This document shows, piece by piece, positions 1-12,843 of a stretch of 64,000 bases of DNA (positions within the stretch are counted from its first letter, which is position 1; the number at the start of each line of letters is the position of its first letter). The stretch spans positions 4,440,213 to 4,504,212 of the forward strand of contig NW_019091362.1 in the NCBI RefSeq assembly GCF_001949145.1. The letters run 5' to 3'. The stretch comes from Acanthaster planci. Lineage: Eukaryota; Echinodermata; Asteroidea; Valvatida; Acanthasteridae. Position numbers and translations under genes: made by a program. Below the pieces are notes generated by a model. That model saw only the letters and a list, made by a program, of their open reading frames with translations, searched no databases and was not told where the DNA came from.

Positions 1-3000
1 TTAGAATGATGAAAGAGTTGAAACAGATCCGTGTATTAAAGCTCACAACCACCACCGGCAGTGCGCCGGCCACCAGATGTTCACTGATCACCTGACAGCT
101 GAATTACAGCGCCCCCTATGTTAAAACATGTCAGGTCGCACATACATTTACGTGCAAGTCCAACAGTAAGTCCAACACCACATACATGTACATGTATGTA
201 CCATTAAGTTGGACAAAATCACATCTTCAACCAAATAAAGGCCCCACACATGTACGTTACATTGAGGTTTGATGCCTCATACATACATGTACCGGTACAT
301 GTACATGTAGGTCCAACACTTAAATTTACTTTGATTTCTGTCCATGCGTGGATACATGAACTGTATGTCTGCCATCTCATAAGTCTGACACCTTGTTTGT
401 CTTACAGCCATTACCCTAACTGTCCTCAATCCTTCACCAACTCCAACGATGCTAACTTTTCTCACATTGAATCCTATTCCGAAGGCAGATTAAGCGTATA
501 AGGGATCGGACTTACATGTATGATGAACATGTACCGGTACATGTATCGAAGCTCCCATTTCACACCAAAGATAGTATAGCCCCCCTATGCAGCGTAAGAT
601 GGAAAACTCTGCCGAAAAGGTGTTACCACCATAGGCGCCTTTCGAGTGTGAACGTTAATGCTTGGCACTGGCATACCAGGTGTGCGTGCCTGTCGCAGCA
701 CCTGTGCCGGTGCATTAACATGCACTGTGCAGGCGTAGTCTAACCCAAACGGCACCCGTGCGACTACAACGTTTTATGTGTATTCAAGGCGAAGTTCTAC
801 ATCTTGCGCAAGTACGCAGCACCGTACGATCTTTGGTTCATATACTGTCCACATACCGTAAATGTACATGTACCGGTACGTGTCTGTCTGTTAACAATTG
901 ATGAAAGTTATTCTGAAAAACAAATTCTTGAACAGGCACAATATGCACAGTGTACATGTAGTTAATCACAGTATACATGAGACTTATCACATGTACGCAA
1001 AGAGCAAGGAACAAGGCGTGACTATGCATGGTACATGCACATGTATGACCACACTGTACATGTACATGCACATGGATGTTACTGTACATGTACATGTATG
1101 CACAAGCAATACCATAAGTGCATACATGTACCAGCATGTCCATGGTGCAAACTGCCACACAACCCCAATCTGTTGACCTGTGTTTGAATAAAAGCTACAG
1201 CTGTTATCCTGACAGCTCACTGCACAATGGAAGTGTATAAACAGCCCCCAGGGTAACAAGTGGATATCCTATGAGTGAGTCCACATCACTGGGCATGCAA
1301 GCATATGTACCCCCTTATTACATGTAGGGGTACCTCATGTATACAGTTTGCAACAGAAGAAACTTCACACATCCTTCTCACGGCCTTCATGATTTTTTTT
1401 GGGGGGGAGGAGGTAGTTGGTTGTTTTTGCAGAGTTTCTCTTTATGTTGATGTCATTTTTTTTTCATGGTGAATTGTTATGTCTACAATCTTTGTAAATA
1501 TTAATTTGAATTCATTCCACACTGCATTTAATGGACTCATCGCTGTTCACAAGCATTAATGTATCCAACTTCCAAGCATTTCACCTCTGTGGTTGAATAT
1601 TACGTGAAACTTCAAACCTTGGAGAAAAAAATTTCAAACATATGTGATCCACCAGGATGTACATATGTCCAGCTTGTTCAGTGATCCGTAATTCCCAAAA
1701 GGCAAATCCACAAGATGCATTCCATGCATCACAGCCAAGTATCATGACTCCAACATGTGTGATTCAACCAACATACAACCATACTATCCATACATTTTGT
1801 ACACAGTGACAAAAATTTTCTCAAAAATCAACTTCTTCAACTTCAACAAAGGACAAACTCGGATTGTGCGCTCTTGGGGCAAACACTTTGAGAGCGAGAG
1901 TGTAATGCGCCACTGTGTGCTACTGCAACTGAACCACTCATACATGTACTGTACATGTACATATCGCGCATACCACATACTGGTATAAGTGCACGAATCC
2001 CAAGTCTGTCTAAGGGGCGGGGCTAATTCTCAAAAGACGATACGGGCAGGTCAATTCTGTAAAGTGTAATGGGAGTACTCTCTGCAGGGTGTCGATTACC
2101 TGGGACAACTATATGGTTTTCTTGACTACCAACAAGAAGACACATGTTGTACCCACATGTTGATTAAATTCAAATTTCTTGCACAGGTAAATTAATGGGG
2201 TAATTGTACATGTAGTATCGTAATGGTGTCTTGAACCAAGACTACAGCATCTGAGCACGAAGGGAGGAAATTAAATGCCAAAAAAGGAAGTTATACAACT
2301 CAGTTGTTATTTCAGTCTGAACTTTGTGGAAAGGTCAATGTGCAGGGAAATGCCGTTATCCACATCCGTTAGTAAATTTAGTTCTGTCAAGGTCAACAAA
2401 TACCAAGTAAATGTACACATTCATGCACAGCCATGTGCTCGGTGTGTACACGTACCAGTATGCTGTACTAGACCATGGAGGAATAACACTTGCTCATGAC
2501 CAGTACAGTAGTTAATGTGAGCATGTAGTGTATCATTTTTCAGTTCTTGAGCACAGGTCCCGGTACATGTATAGTGCGTGTTGGGTATGTTTTAAGCCTG
2601 AAGATGTCCATGGATACACATGAATGGTACACGTGTGCATACATGTATTTTGGTACTGGAAACCAACATGTACAGTGCACATGTGCATGTACAGTGTACA
2701 TACAGATGTAGGGCCAGGCGATTTTCTTTTTCTAGGAAATGTTTCTTCTATGGGGGAAAATGAAAGCTGAATTGTCATGCAGCGTCTCCATGGCAATTGT
2801 TATAAATTCATGTACATGCACCTGTACAAATACAGGTGCATGGGCCTAACAACTGTGAGAAGTGAGCACCTGGACAAGAATACCCAAAGCACACACATGC
2901 ACATGGACATGCAGGTCATGGGGCCATAAAGGTCAAGGTACCACATGTGCAGTCACCAAGGTCAACTCTCAATCAGAGGCAGGTTCAATCAAGGACCACT

Positions 3001-6000
3001 AGTTGACTAGTGGTTGGTCCTTCATCATCGACTTGCGTGCATTCGATCAGAGTTAGTCGAACTACATGTACATGTATGGTCGAAATATGGCTAAATATGG
3101 TCCTTAATCCAACTTGCCCCTAAGAGTTCCATATTTCCCATAAAAAATAAATCCCATCAGCTGGGTCAGGAATGTCAGGATGAATACATGTACAGTACAT
3201 TGTACATACAGCTTGTTGTTTACATGTATACTGTAGTCTAAGGACATACATGTACATTGCATGACAGCATTTAGGCTGAGGTTGTGTGATTCTTGACCCA
3301 CTCTTAACCCCAGTGAGATTGCTGAGGCCAGAGAAGCACCTTGTCCCTTATGTTATGAAACACCTAATCCTATTGTACCTATCAAAAGACAGTGGGTCTC
3401 AGTACTGTGTGGGCGATCTTCCAAGGCTGAACATGTCATGCATGTGTGCCTTGTCCTTGAGTACAAATTACAATGCTGGAATGCCACAAGTACAGGCACT
3501 ATGCACCATGTACACAATATCACAATATGGACAGGGGAGAGACCTGACCTTGAAAAGTGGAAAAGTGGTGAGAGGAGAAGTTGGCCATATTCTATGGCAT
3601 TTCTATGGCATTCTATTGCATTTACATGTATGTACGCACAGGATTACGCATCTCTGTGTACCACAACATTTAACATGTAGTCAGCCCTTTCAACAAATCT
3701 TCAAAGTGGGACTTGTCTTGGCCTATCCACAGGTCGATTTTGTTTTCTTTCATACACTATGGGTGTAACATGTCACTGGCATGGACACAAACAACTCGCA
3801 GACCTGTGCAAGTACACGTACATTGTAGCTAGTGCACTACGATTTGTGCACGTAAATTCTGCTCCCGGGGTAATACCAGCGACTTACAGTAGCCAAGATC
3901 AAGGGTTCACATGGAGACACATGTGAGAGTTTTCCCGAGACTCAGCTCCACAATCAGGTTACCTCCACCTTCGGCTGTGCCTCATTCATATTCATGTAAC
4001 CCCCTGACTTTAGAGTTGTTAGCTCAACAGTAGAAGATTTTCTTGTACCAGTATATGTACCGGTGCAGGTCTAGAAACTCTAGTCTAGACCTCCTCCAAG
4101 ATATCTCAAGGATTGAGCAGAAATCTCCAGGAAGGCTGGTCACTCTCAAGCATGTATGTCCTTTCACACGATGGCACTTTTGTAAGATACATGTACCTGT
4201 ATCTCGAGCATGTTTCACTTTCAGGATACATGCTCAGATGTTGTGAGCCCAATGTGGAGGGATAGTGCTTTGAATGACAGATACATGTACTGACAGATAA
4301 TGCGAGCCTTACAAATGAACCCCATACAACATTACTTTGTAGTATCGTCCGGTCCAACTGTCAATGCCCTCATGCCATCCACAGACCGGTGAACCGGAAA
4401 TGAAGGGTCAAGGTAAAACCTGGCTACACTCTACATAAATTTCATTTTGCTCTTTATATGATAGATGGTGCATGGGTTTGCTTCTTCGACTGTGCATCAG
4501 AAAGCAGCCTGCTGCATTGTATTCGGTGAAGTTCTATTGCAATACACTGTAATCCCGGAGAGAAAAAAGCCAAGACCTAAAATTGAGGTCTGAGATCAGG
4601 GTGGATTGTATCGTACAAACCTTGCTTGTACGGATTGCACGTGACCACTTGGTTCAAGCCCTAATTATGAAGGCTGAAGCTGTAAACTCAAGCTATACAT
4701 GTAAAAAACCTTTACTGTTCCTGTACTGTACCGGTATGTACATGGACTGTGTGAAAAAAGTTACACACACTGAGCTGTCGGTATTTGACAATGTCACCCG
4801 TTAATTAACAAATGTTTAAAACTGCATTTGTTAACTTCTAATTAAAGGAGTTAGGGTCGTGATCGTGTTTGCATATGATCGGATCGACCAGACAGGTGCT
4901 TTCTCTGCGCTCCCAGTGCTTGGAGTTGGGATCAAATGCAAGTCAAAATTTGTCCGTTGTGAAAATTAGTGTTCGTAGTCTTGTGCCAAGGTGGCAATAA
5001 ATTTCTTCCAATAAATTCTGGCATGTCTAGGGAAAAGTAAGCTCCCTGAAAAGTGAAATAACAATCATGGCAATCACCAACTGACCAAGGCAGTCTGCCG
5101 CTCGGTACATGCATGTAGCCTGAAGTACATTATGTACAGTATGTCGTGCATGTAGCATGAGCAGTGAGCATACTGCAGCCATGGCAGTCAAATTTAAGTT
5201 CACAAAAAACACAGCGAAAGTCTGTGGACATCAATCAATGTCAGAACTTAGAAAGTCACCTGTTTTTAAACATTCCAACATGTCCATGTAAGGGCCCAGA
5301 CGGAGTACACAAAAAGCAGTTTACTTTTCTTACCTCCTATCTATGCCATGACAGGCATGACAGGTGGATCGATCATCAGATCGTTACATGGGTGCACCAC
5401 TGAGAATGGCACGAACAGGGAGTTTCAACATGTTCAACTTAACTGCTAACTACATGTACTTCTTTGCACTGTTTATTGGTAGTCCTTTTGAATATGTGGC
5501 CCCTAGCCCTACTTAATTTTATTTTTCCTAATAATAAAAAGAAATATTTTATCACACTCTTTAAATAGTATTATTAACTAGGCCTAGGAGTAGGACCTAT
5601 GGCTGGGAGAACAGTTTTTATAAACTGAATGGGTTCCCCACCTACCTGCCCACTACCATGTTTTTTTGTAAATAATAAATAAATAAGTAAATACATTTTT
5701 GATTACAGGGCCTAATAATAATAATGAAAATGATAATTCTACTACAGCACAATCCTGATCATATCAGCACAATAAACATGATTAAACGTTATAGGCTTAA
5801 CAGTGACACTTGACAGCAGACACGAGTAGATCAGCCTTACCCCCTTTACCACCATGTAACGTTACGCCGACCGGTAAGTCGAACCATCAGTACAGTCATG
5901 AGTGCAGAGCTTGTCAGTGCTGGTGGTACGATCACGGAAACGACAAGCGACAAGGAAATGTAGTTTGCATAACCAATTAAGACGTACGCAGTAAACGTTG

Positions 6001-6253
6001 TATCAACTACCATGCACACTGTCAGTGTCAGACTGTGGGCGTTTACGCATGTGCTCATTGGTTGTATTATCAAGTACCAGTAGCAAAACAAACCAGCTGG
6101 TCAGCTCGTTAGTCAGATACTCTTTGGAAGTTAGTGTTGTACTTGTTGGAGTAAGGTCCGGGATTCAACCTAACAGAACTCAACACGAGGGCGCACTTCT
6201 TCGTTTCGCACGCGCGACGTACGTCAACGCAGCTGTTTTTTAGAGCTGCGGCT
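1..6253. other. Gene-free stretch dense in catgtac words
   Basis: No supportable gene. The first 4.3 kb are rich in tacatgta/gtacatgtac words, including perfect palindromes tacatgtaccggtacatgta (284-303) and acatgtaccggtacatgt (527-544). Small hairpins occur at 2991-3022 and 4805-4834. 5.5-5.8 kb is A/T-rich. Short frames rich in Met, His, Val and Tyr (for example 838-1158) are translations of these words. Confidence 0.7.
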
Positions 6254-6600
6254 GGTCGACTTCGGGCGAGTGTTCTTGACACTGGTTTCTTGTGATCACG
6301 TTCGAGTGGGAGGAACTGTTCTCGGTACAGGATCACACACCACCTCCATACATGAGTTTATAGGAACACACGTAAAAACTAGTATGATTTTGATTCTTGT
6401 ACAGCTGCAAAAATAGTGCGATGGCTTACATAGTAGTCGGAGACGATGGGACGTTTTAATTTTTTTTTTGTAAAATTAACATTAGTAAGTTTCCATAATA
6501 CATAAATGAATGTTTCTTTTCTAAGAGAAAAAATCAGCCCAGTTATCCAACCATTAACTCCTGAAGAACGTCCCGGACGTCGCCACATGCACAGTTCCTT
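6254..6600 (+). mobile_element. Mobile-element copy A (truncated by gap or diverged)
   Basis: Begins ggtcgacttcgggcg, matching the terminal inverted repeat of the element at 57311-57779, and follows the reverse complement of that copy for about 320 bp. A perfect shared block aggatcacacaccacctcc lies at 6329-6347. The far end is not recognisable before the gap. No transposase is recognised, so it is probably non-autonomous. Confidence 0.75.
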
Positions 6601-6705
6601 GTGAGTGACGGTTTCTTCCTCCCAGTAGTCGTTTCCAACTTGAAGACGTTGCTATTGGTTAACGAATTCGCCATCGCGAGAGGGCGTATCACAACCTAGG
6701 GTAAC

Positions 6706-7645
6706 NNNNNNNNNNNNNNNNNNNNNNNNNNNNNNNNNNNNNNNNNNNNNNNNNNNNNNNNNNNNNNNNNNNNNNNNNNNNNNNNNNNNNNNNNNNNNNN
6801 NNNNNNNNNNNNNNNNNNNNNNNNNNNNNNNNNNNNNNNNNNNNNNNNNNNNNNNNNNNNNNNNNNNNNNNNNNNNNNNNNNNNNNNNNNNNNNNNNNNN
6901 NNNNNNNNNNNNNNNNNNNNNNNNNNNNNNNNNNNNNNNNNNNNNNNNNNNNNNNNNNNNNNNNNNNNNNNNNNNNNNNNNNNNNNNNNNNNNNNNNNNN
7001 NNNNNNNNNNNNNNNNNNNNNNNNNNNNNNNNNNNNNNNNNNNNNNNNNNNNNNNNNNNNNNNNNNNNNNNNNNNNNNNNNNNNNNNNNNNNNNNNNNNN
7101 NNNNNNNNNNNNNNNNNNNNNNNNNNNNNNNNNNNNNNNNNNNNNNNNNNNNNNNNNNNNNNNNNNNNNNNNNNNNNNNNNNNNNNNNNNNNNNNNNNNN
7201 NNNNNNNNNNNNNNNNNNNNNNNNNNNNNNNNNNNNNNNNNNNNNNNNNNNNNNNNNNNNNNNNNNNNNNNNNNNNNNNNNNNNNNNNNNNNNNNNNNNN
7301 NNNNNNNNNNNNNNNNNNNNNNNNNNNNNNNNNNNNNNNNNNNNNNNNNNNNNNNNNNNNNNNNNNNNNNNNNNNNNNNNNNNNNNNNNNNNNNNNNNNN
7401 NNNNNNNNNNNNNNNNNNNNNNNNNNNNNNNNNNNNNNNNNNNNNNNNNNNNNNNNNNNNNNNNNNNNNNNNNNNNNNNNNNNNNNNNNNNNNNNNNNNN
7501 NNNNNNNNNNNNNNNNNNNNNNNNNNNNNNNNNNNNNNNNNNNNNNNNNNNNNNNNNNNNNNNNNNNNNNNNNNNNNNNNNNNNNNNNNNNNNNNNNNNN
7601 NNNNNNNNNNNNNNNNNNNNNNNNNNNNNNNNNNNNNNNNNNNNN
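6706..7645. other. Assembly gap (940 N)
   Basis: A run of 940 undetermined bases. Open frames spanning it are artefacts. A single further N is at 26091. Confidence 0.99.
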
Positions 7646-10600
7646 AAATTCTCACTTGAATTAGTGGTCTGCACCCTGAACAACTAGAAACTCCGGGCTA
7701 GGTCGACAAAACAATGCGCATGCGCAATTCTGTTACACTCGAACGACCCTAGTCGGTCAATTTTTAAACTTGAAGTCCCATCGTTACTTACATTTCACCT
7801 TTGGCTGAGATTCGAGCAGCGTACATGGTCAATGAAATCTCAGTTATGAAACAGTTATTTTCATGGTTCCCTTTGTAATGATTAATGAAATTGGCTATGA
7901 TTGATAGCTGGGTGCGACCACACCCCTGGGCCTGGTCCAAAATGGTCAACTAGATAGTTCAAACCATCCATCGTTCGGGTGGTGTTTAGTCGAACTATAG
8001 TTAACATACTCGTAGCTCGAACTTGCCCTCCGGTATTGCTAATCGCCCAGGCATACACGATTTATCGCTGGCGGGAATTAATAAGAACCCTCTTGCAACC
8101 ACGTGTCAACAATGCCAACATCAGGCAGGGAGCAAATTTTTTTCAATGTACAACCATTTTTGGATGTACAGCAGAAAATGGTTTTATTGCCACTCTTGAG
8201 AGGAGACTGATCTATACGCCTCATCATGGATGGAAGCTTCGTAGTACTTTAGCGTCCCCTTGGAAAACATGTACCAGGGCCACGACTAAAGCTTTCTTTA
8301 AAGTCTGGTCACCCCTACTATGTTGTCAAAAAATTGCGAGCAGGAATGCTCTTTTGGCAGCTAGCTATAGGTCTGCAATATAAAGATATTCTTCAGTCTA
8401 TTTTTTTTTCAGAGCTAGTATCAATGCTAATCTAGAGACCATTGTGCATGGCCTAATCACCTCCCGCAACATGACATGACTACTGGACTGTCAGTGACCA
8501 TCGTTACAAAAAAGCGACCTAAATTCAATGTTACCCTAGCAGGCCACACACTCAGTGGCTGAAATAAAAACGGCAAATTTCTGGGAGCACCATATAGAGG
8601 CCTGGGGTGACCATACTTCGATTCGCTTCAAGTTACTTCTAAATCCTTACTGTTTTGCAAAATGGGATTTTAAGGAAGCGTTTCGCACCAGTCTAGCTTA
8701 AACTTTTAGATTTTCTCGTCTGAGAAATTTAAGGGACTGACGGAAGATGAATTCTTTGGAGTTTCAGCCTGTCCGCCACATTTAAGGAGTGGGGACGAAT
8801 GGCAGATTATCGTTCGTCCATTTCTGCCCAAAAGACATTGTCTTCAATCTTCTCCAGCTCTCGTGTCTTTATAAAGATCACACACCACAGCCTTATCAAA
8901 AACGAACATGGAATTGTATTACTGCGCCGACAATATCCTCCGTCGCGAATGCCTTAATTTTGTTACACTCACAAATCAATATTACACAATTTATGAAGAC
9001 CTAGTCGCAGACCCATTCAACTGTTTAAAGTTTGACCCGGCTCAGTTATTCCACTCATCAATATACAATATCTCTGATTTCATTATATCAGATTCAATCA
9101 AAGTTTTCATTCAAGTCTGTGCTGCTAAATTACAAGCCGATTGTCGCGTCAGCATTTAACGAGCCTTGGACGTCAAGCAGCTCCGCGTTCCTTTCCTATG
9201 ACGTCAAATTTAACATCTATACGTTACATTCTCCAGAGACGTTTCTTCAAATTATCATACTTGAGCAAAGACGTATATATATATATGCATACATTATCAC
9301 TGTCGGGTTTATACTTCACAATACTTGCCACTTTAGACGGAGTGAATATCCCGCCACTTCTCCTTCGATGACGAAAGCAAGTCACCAGTGTCCTTATTGC
9401 GATCATGGAGGCGTATTCTTGGTATTACACCTCTTCAGGGATGGAACATTTCGGAGAAATTATCTTGACGAGAGAACGGAGTTCCCATACCTCGGATTAG
9501 ATTATGCTGACGTACTGATGAAGTGCTGATGGTGGCTCACGATTTGTAGTATTGAGAGCCGACGCGGATTCCCCCACCCCTCTCAATTTTCTCTCCAGTA
9601 TCGTAAAGTGCATTTATTTTTCGGCGCCGAGCCTCAAGGAGTTCTCCCTGTGGTATCGTGCGGTCATTTTGACACCAATTTTGGGAAAATCAGACCTACT
9701 GTTCATGTAAAATGCCCATTTGTCCGATACTTTGCGCCTTGATGAGCTCACGGGCCGACACGCATGACGGAGGTCATTAACTCCAAATGACGGTATCAAT
9801 ATATTGGATGGAAAACTTCACAGATGTACCCATAATGATTGTCTATACATGCCTGCCAAGTTTTTAAATATTGAACAGTGCCAAATTTCTAAAAAAAAAA
9901 CCCAGATATTATAACAGCCGAATTTACGAGGGGGGGGGGTTCCGACCGTCCCCCGGCAGTAAGATGGGCAACGATCTAAACAGGGGATCTCTATACATGT
10001 TTGTCATTACATGTACATGTACATTTATTATAGCGTTTGGGGAATGTGGTCGCTCTTAGCAATGTCATCCGACAAACTGGCTCGGTAAGAAAACAACAAT
10101 CGTGGCGGTGAAGTCTCGCGGGGCGGGGCGGGCCATGAGCTGTATAGGAGAGAGGATGCGTCCGGCTCTTTCTGGGCCACGGTTAAACAAAGCATGAGGC
10201 GTGAACACAGAGCCCAACCACTGACAAAGCTGCTAGGGAAGGAACCGTGCACCCCGTTTAAATTCACTGCAGTAGCTGTATATGTACAAAACTGAACAGA
10301 ATCATAATATGATCAAACGTGCCAGAGCTACAGAGGCACCCCCGCATACTATTGGTGACACACTCTATTGTCTAAAATGAAAATAAAAATTTATACAATG
10401 GGTCAAGGGGGCTGCGGTTGTGGAATGGTGTCACCTAAGTACATCAGCATCTCTAACACGCACGGTGAATTAGGAATTCATTCACAAAAAAAAACCAAAA
10501 ATAAAATCAAACAGTGATTTCCTCTTTTTGGAAACTGTATTTCCATTCGTTATCGTGTGACATTATACAGGCTTAACCTTTTCCTTCGTAAGCCGGCATG

Positions 10601-12740
10601 CATCTTATGCTCATAAATCGTGGGGCGCTAATAACACTTTCGTCATCCAACGGACGAAATATTTATGAATGGACGTGAATTTTCTCTCGTCAGCAGGCGT
10701 GTTGTTGACGCCCGAGGGGCGGGACAGTCACCGGTCCTCGTCTGCCGTCGAGGCCCACTCGACTTGTAGACCGACATCCGAAGACGGAAGGTCAGAAAGG
10801 TTGAGTCTCGGGGTTTTGTCAGCTTGGGCCACTGGAAACGGGCTACTAGTTTACCTTCAGTTCCCGACAGCAACGGAAATTTATAGCCAAGGCGTTCGAT
10901 GTTTCGGATCTAAAGGGCATATTATGCGCCAGCGGACTTTTCATAAAGCTGTCTGACATTCTTATCGCATTTTATTGTGGGGTTGGATGACAAACAAACC
11001 AAACAATCAACTTATTTAAATATAAACCTTTAGAATACACCTTTGTGTTTCAGTTAACCCTTTTTTCAACGTTTGTTTCAGAATTTCAAAGGGTCACGAG
11101 TAAAACTTTTATGTCATCTCAGGAAAAAATATCCCATTTTACATTGTACTGTACACAAAAATTACTGCCTTTTAGCAGATTTTACTGGACTACATTTTTC
11201 TCTTCTTCGCTTTTTATTGTTGTTTACATGCATAGGAATTAGCAAGTATTAAACCCTTTCTCAGAAAAGTTTTCAGTAAGTAAATTTTGTGTTCACAATT
11301 TGAACAGAAAACCTGTGCACTGAAGTATGTGTTCCCAAGATGACATAATAGCAACAGCGCCCTCAGTAGTCCAGGAAAGCATGGGTAATTTCAAAAATGT
11401 GAAACAGTGCAGTTTTCAATGCATTTTCCCAACAGGGAGTCTAAAAAACTTTCCAAATAGTGAAAAGGATTATACAGTTAAAGAAAAACTGGGCTTAAGA
11501 AACTTCATTTCAGTTACCCTTTAAGCTCATATCGAAAGAAGAAAACTGCCCTGTTAATGCCATGTTTGTAAGGGCACCAGTCACGATGTGTTGTAAAATG
11601 AACATGATTTGTCAATAAACGACTTTGATATTCATTATTTGGCCATGTTCGATCTTGCTTAAAGACAGAAACTCGCCCTCGTGCAATGGAATCCCTACTT
11701 TTTTCTGGTAAGCTTTATTTCAAATCTTCAGTGCGACAATGTGTGAAAGAGGTTAGCTTGATTTCGAGCTATTAATTAGGGGGAAACTGAATTTTTTGTT
11801 TCTAAAGGATTGCGAACAAAGAGCAATGCTTGTTTATCACCAAATCCCATGATGCACTCCAAATGTTGAAAAGATGTATTAAGAAAGTGGCAATGTTGCT
11901 AAGTAAAATCTCAAAGCGCTGCAACAGGGTCATTTATGATTGAGTCTTTTGCCTTCAGCAGTTAAGATGACAAACCTGTAAACGCGGTTTGGTCATTTGG
12001 TTTTGTTGGTATGTGTGAAGTCCGTAGTTTTAACTCAAAAACAGTTCCTTTTCGCCTCCTATTGTTCAACGAACAACTCCAAATTGACTAACAATTTCGG
12101 AAAGTTTGGCAAGGGTTTTGATGCAACTTTTGCTTTAGGAAAGCCGCCAAAGATCGAAAACCAAAAGGGGAAAAGCAAGGAAACACGAGGAAAACATGAC
12201 TAAAAAACTAAAACCTACAAGAATTCGTGGCAAAACTATGATTTAAAAACTGACCTAAGGTACGTGTTTAAAAGAAAGGAGACCGAAAATATAAACACCA
12301 AATGTGACCTTCTTTAAAAAAGGTTTTAGTCGCTGTGTTAGTGACAACTTTTTTTTTCTCTAGAGTGGCCGGTCTTTATTATGGATACTTCACGCGCAAT
12401 TATTCAAATTACGACCGAGAAAAGGTTGTTCCTAAGATCACCTGAGCCGTCGTGATCGCCATTATTGTCCTCATTACTGTTGTTCCAACACCACTCTCGG
12501 ACGAGCATATCTGCAGTGCTCAGCTGAAGCAGCAGCGCACGGATTGGCCAGTTATTTTGGTTTTGCCGCCACACATTTGGTTCCTGTACATGCTTTGACG
12601 ATTCCCCGCCTGTGGATACCAGTGAAAGTTAACGTGGTCGGCTAGCTATCCCACACACACACAAAACCCATTCCCCCACTGAGCTTCAGACACAAGCCTC
12701 TGTCATCAGTATCGAAGTCCGGTTTCTGTCCTCCGTTCAT
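7646..12740. other. Stretch without a supportable gene; presumed neurotrophin upstream region
   Basis: Open frames up to 165 codons (9032-9529) lack recognisable domains and splice continuity. A GC-rich island lies at 10.66-10.85 kb. The last few hundred bases before 12741 are presumably the promoter and 5' UTR of the neurotrophin gene, but I see no clear TATA box. Confidence 0.45.
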
Positions 12741-12843
12741 ATGCCCTCCGACAAGACAATGCCTTTTTGTACTGAAGGGACTTTGATGCGCCTTAATGTA
12801 TGCACGGCACTCTTCTTCCTGTTACTATGCGTTTGCCATACAG
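12741..12843 (+). CDS. NT: Neurotrophin exon 1 (signal peptide)
   Basis: Encodes 34 residues ending in a strongly hydrophobic stretch (VCTALFFLLLCVCHT). A consensus donor follows (ACAG then GTGAGT). It ends in phase 1, as exon 2 requires. The assignment rests on signal-peptide character, donor quality and phase; no transcript links it across the 12.9-kb intron. Confidence 0.6.

Noticed and set aside
838-1259. Overlapping frames rich in Met, Tyr, His and Val on both strands
   Set aside because: They arise from repeated acatgtac words, which are open in several frames by composition.
6652-7683. Long minus-strand open frames across the gap
   Set aside because: They consist of undetermined bases; only a few residues at each edge are real sequence.
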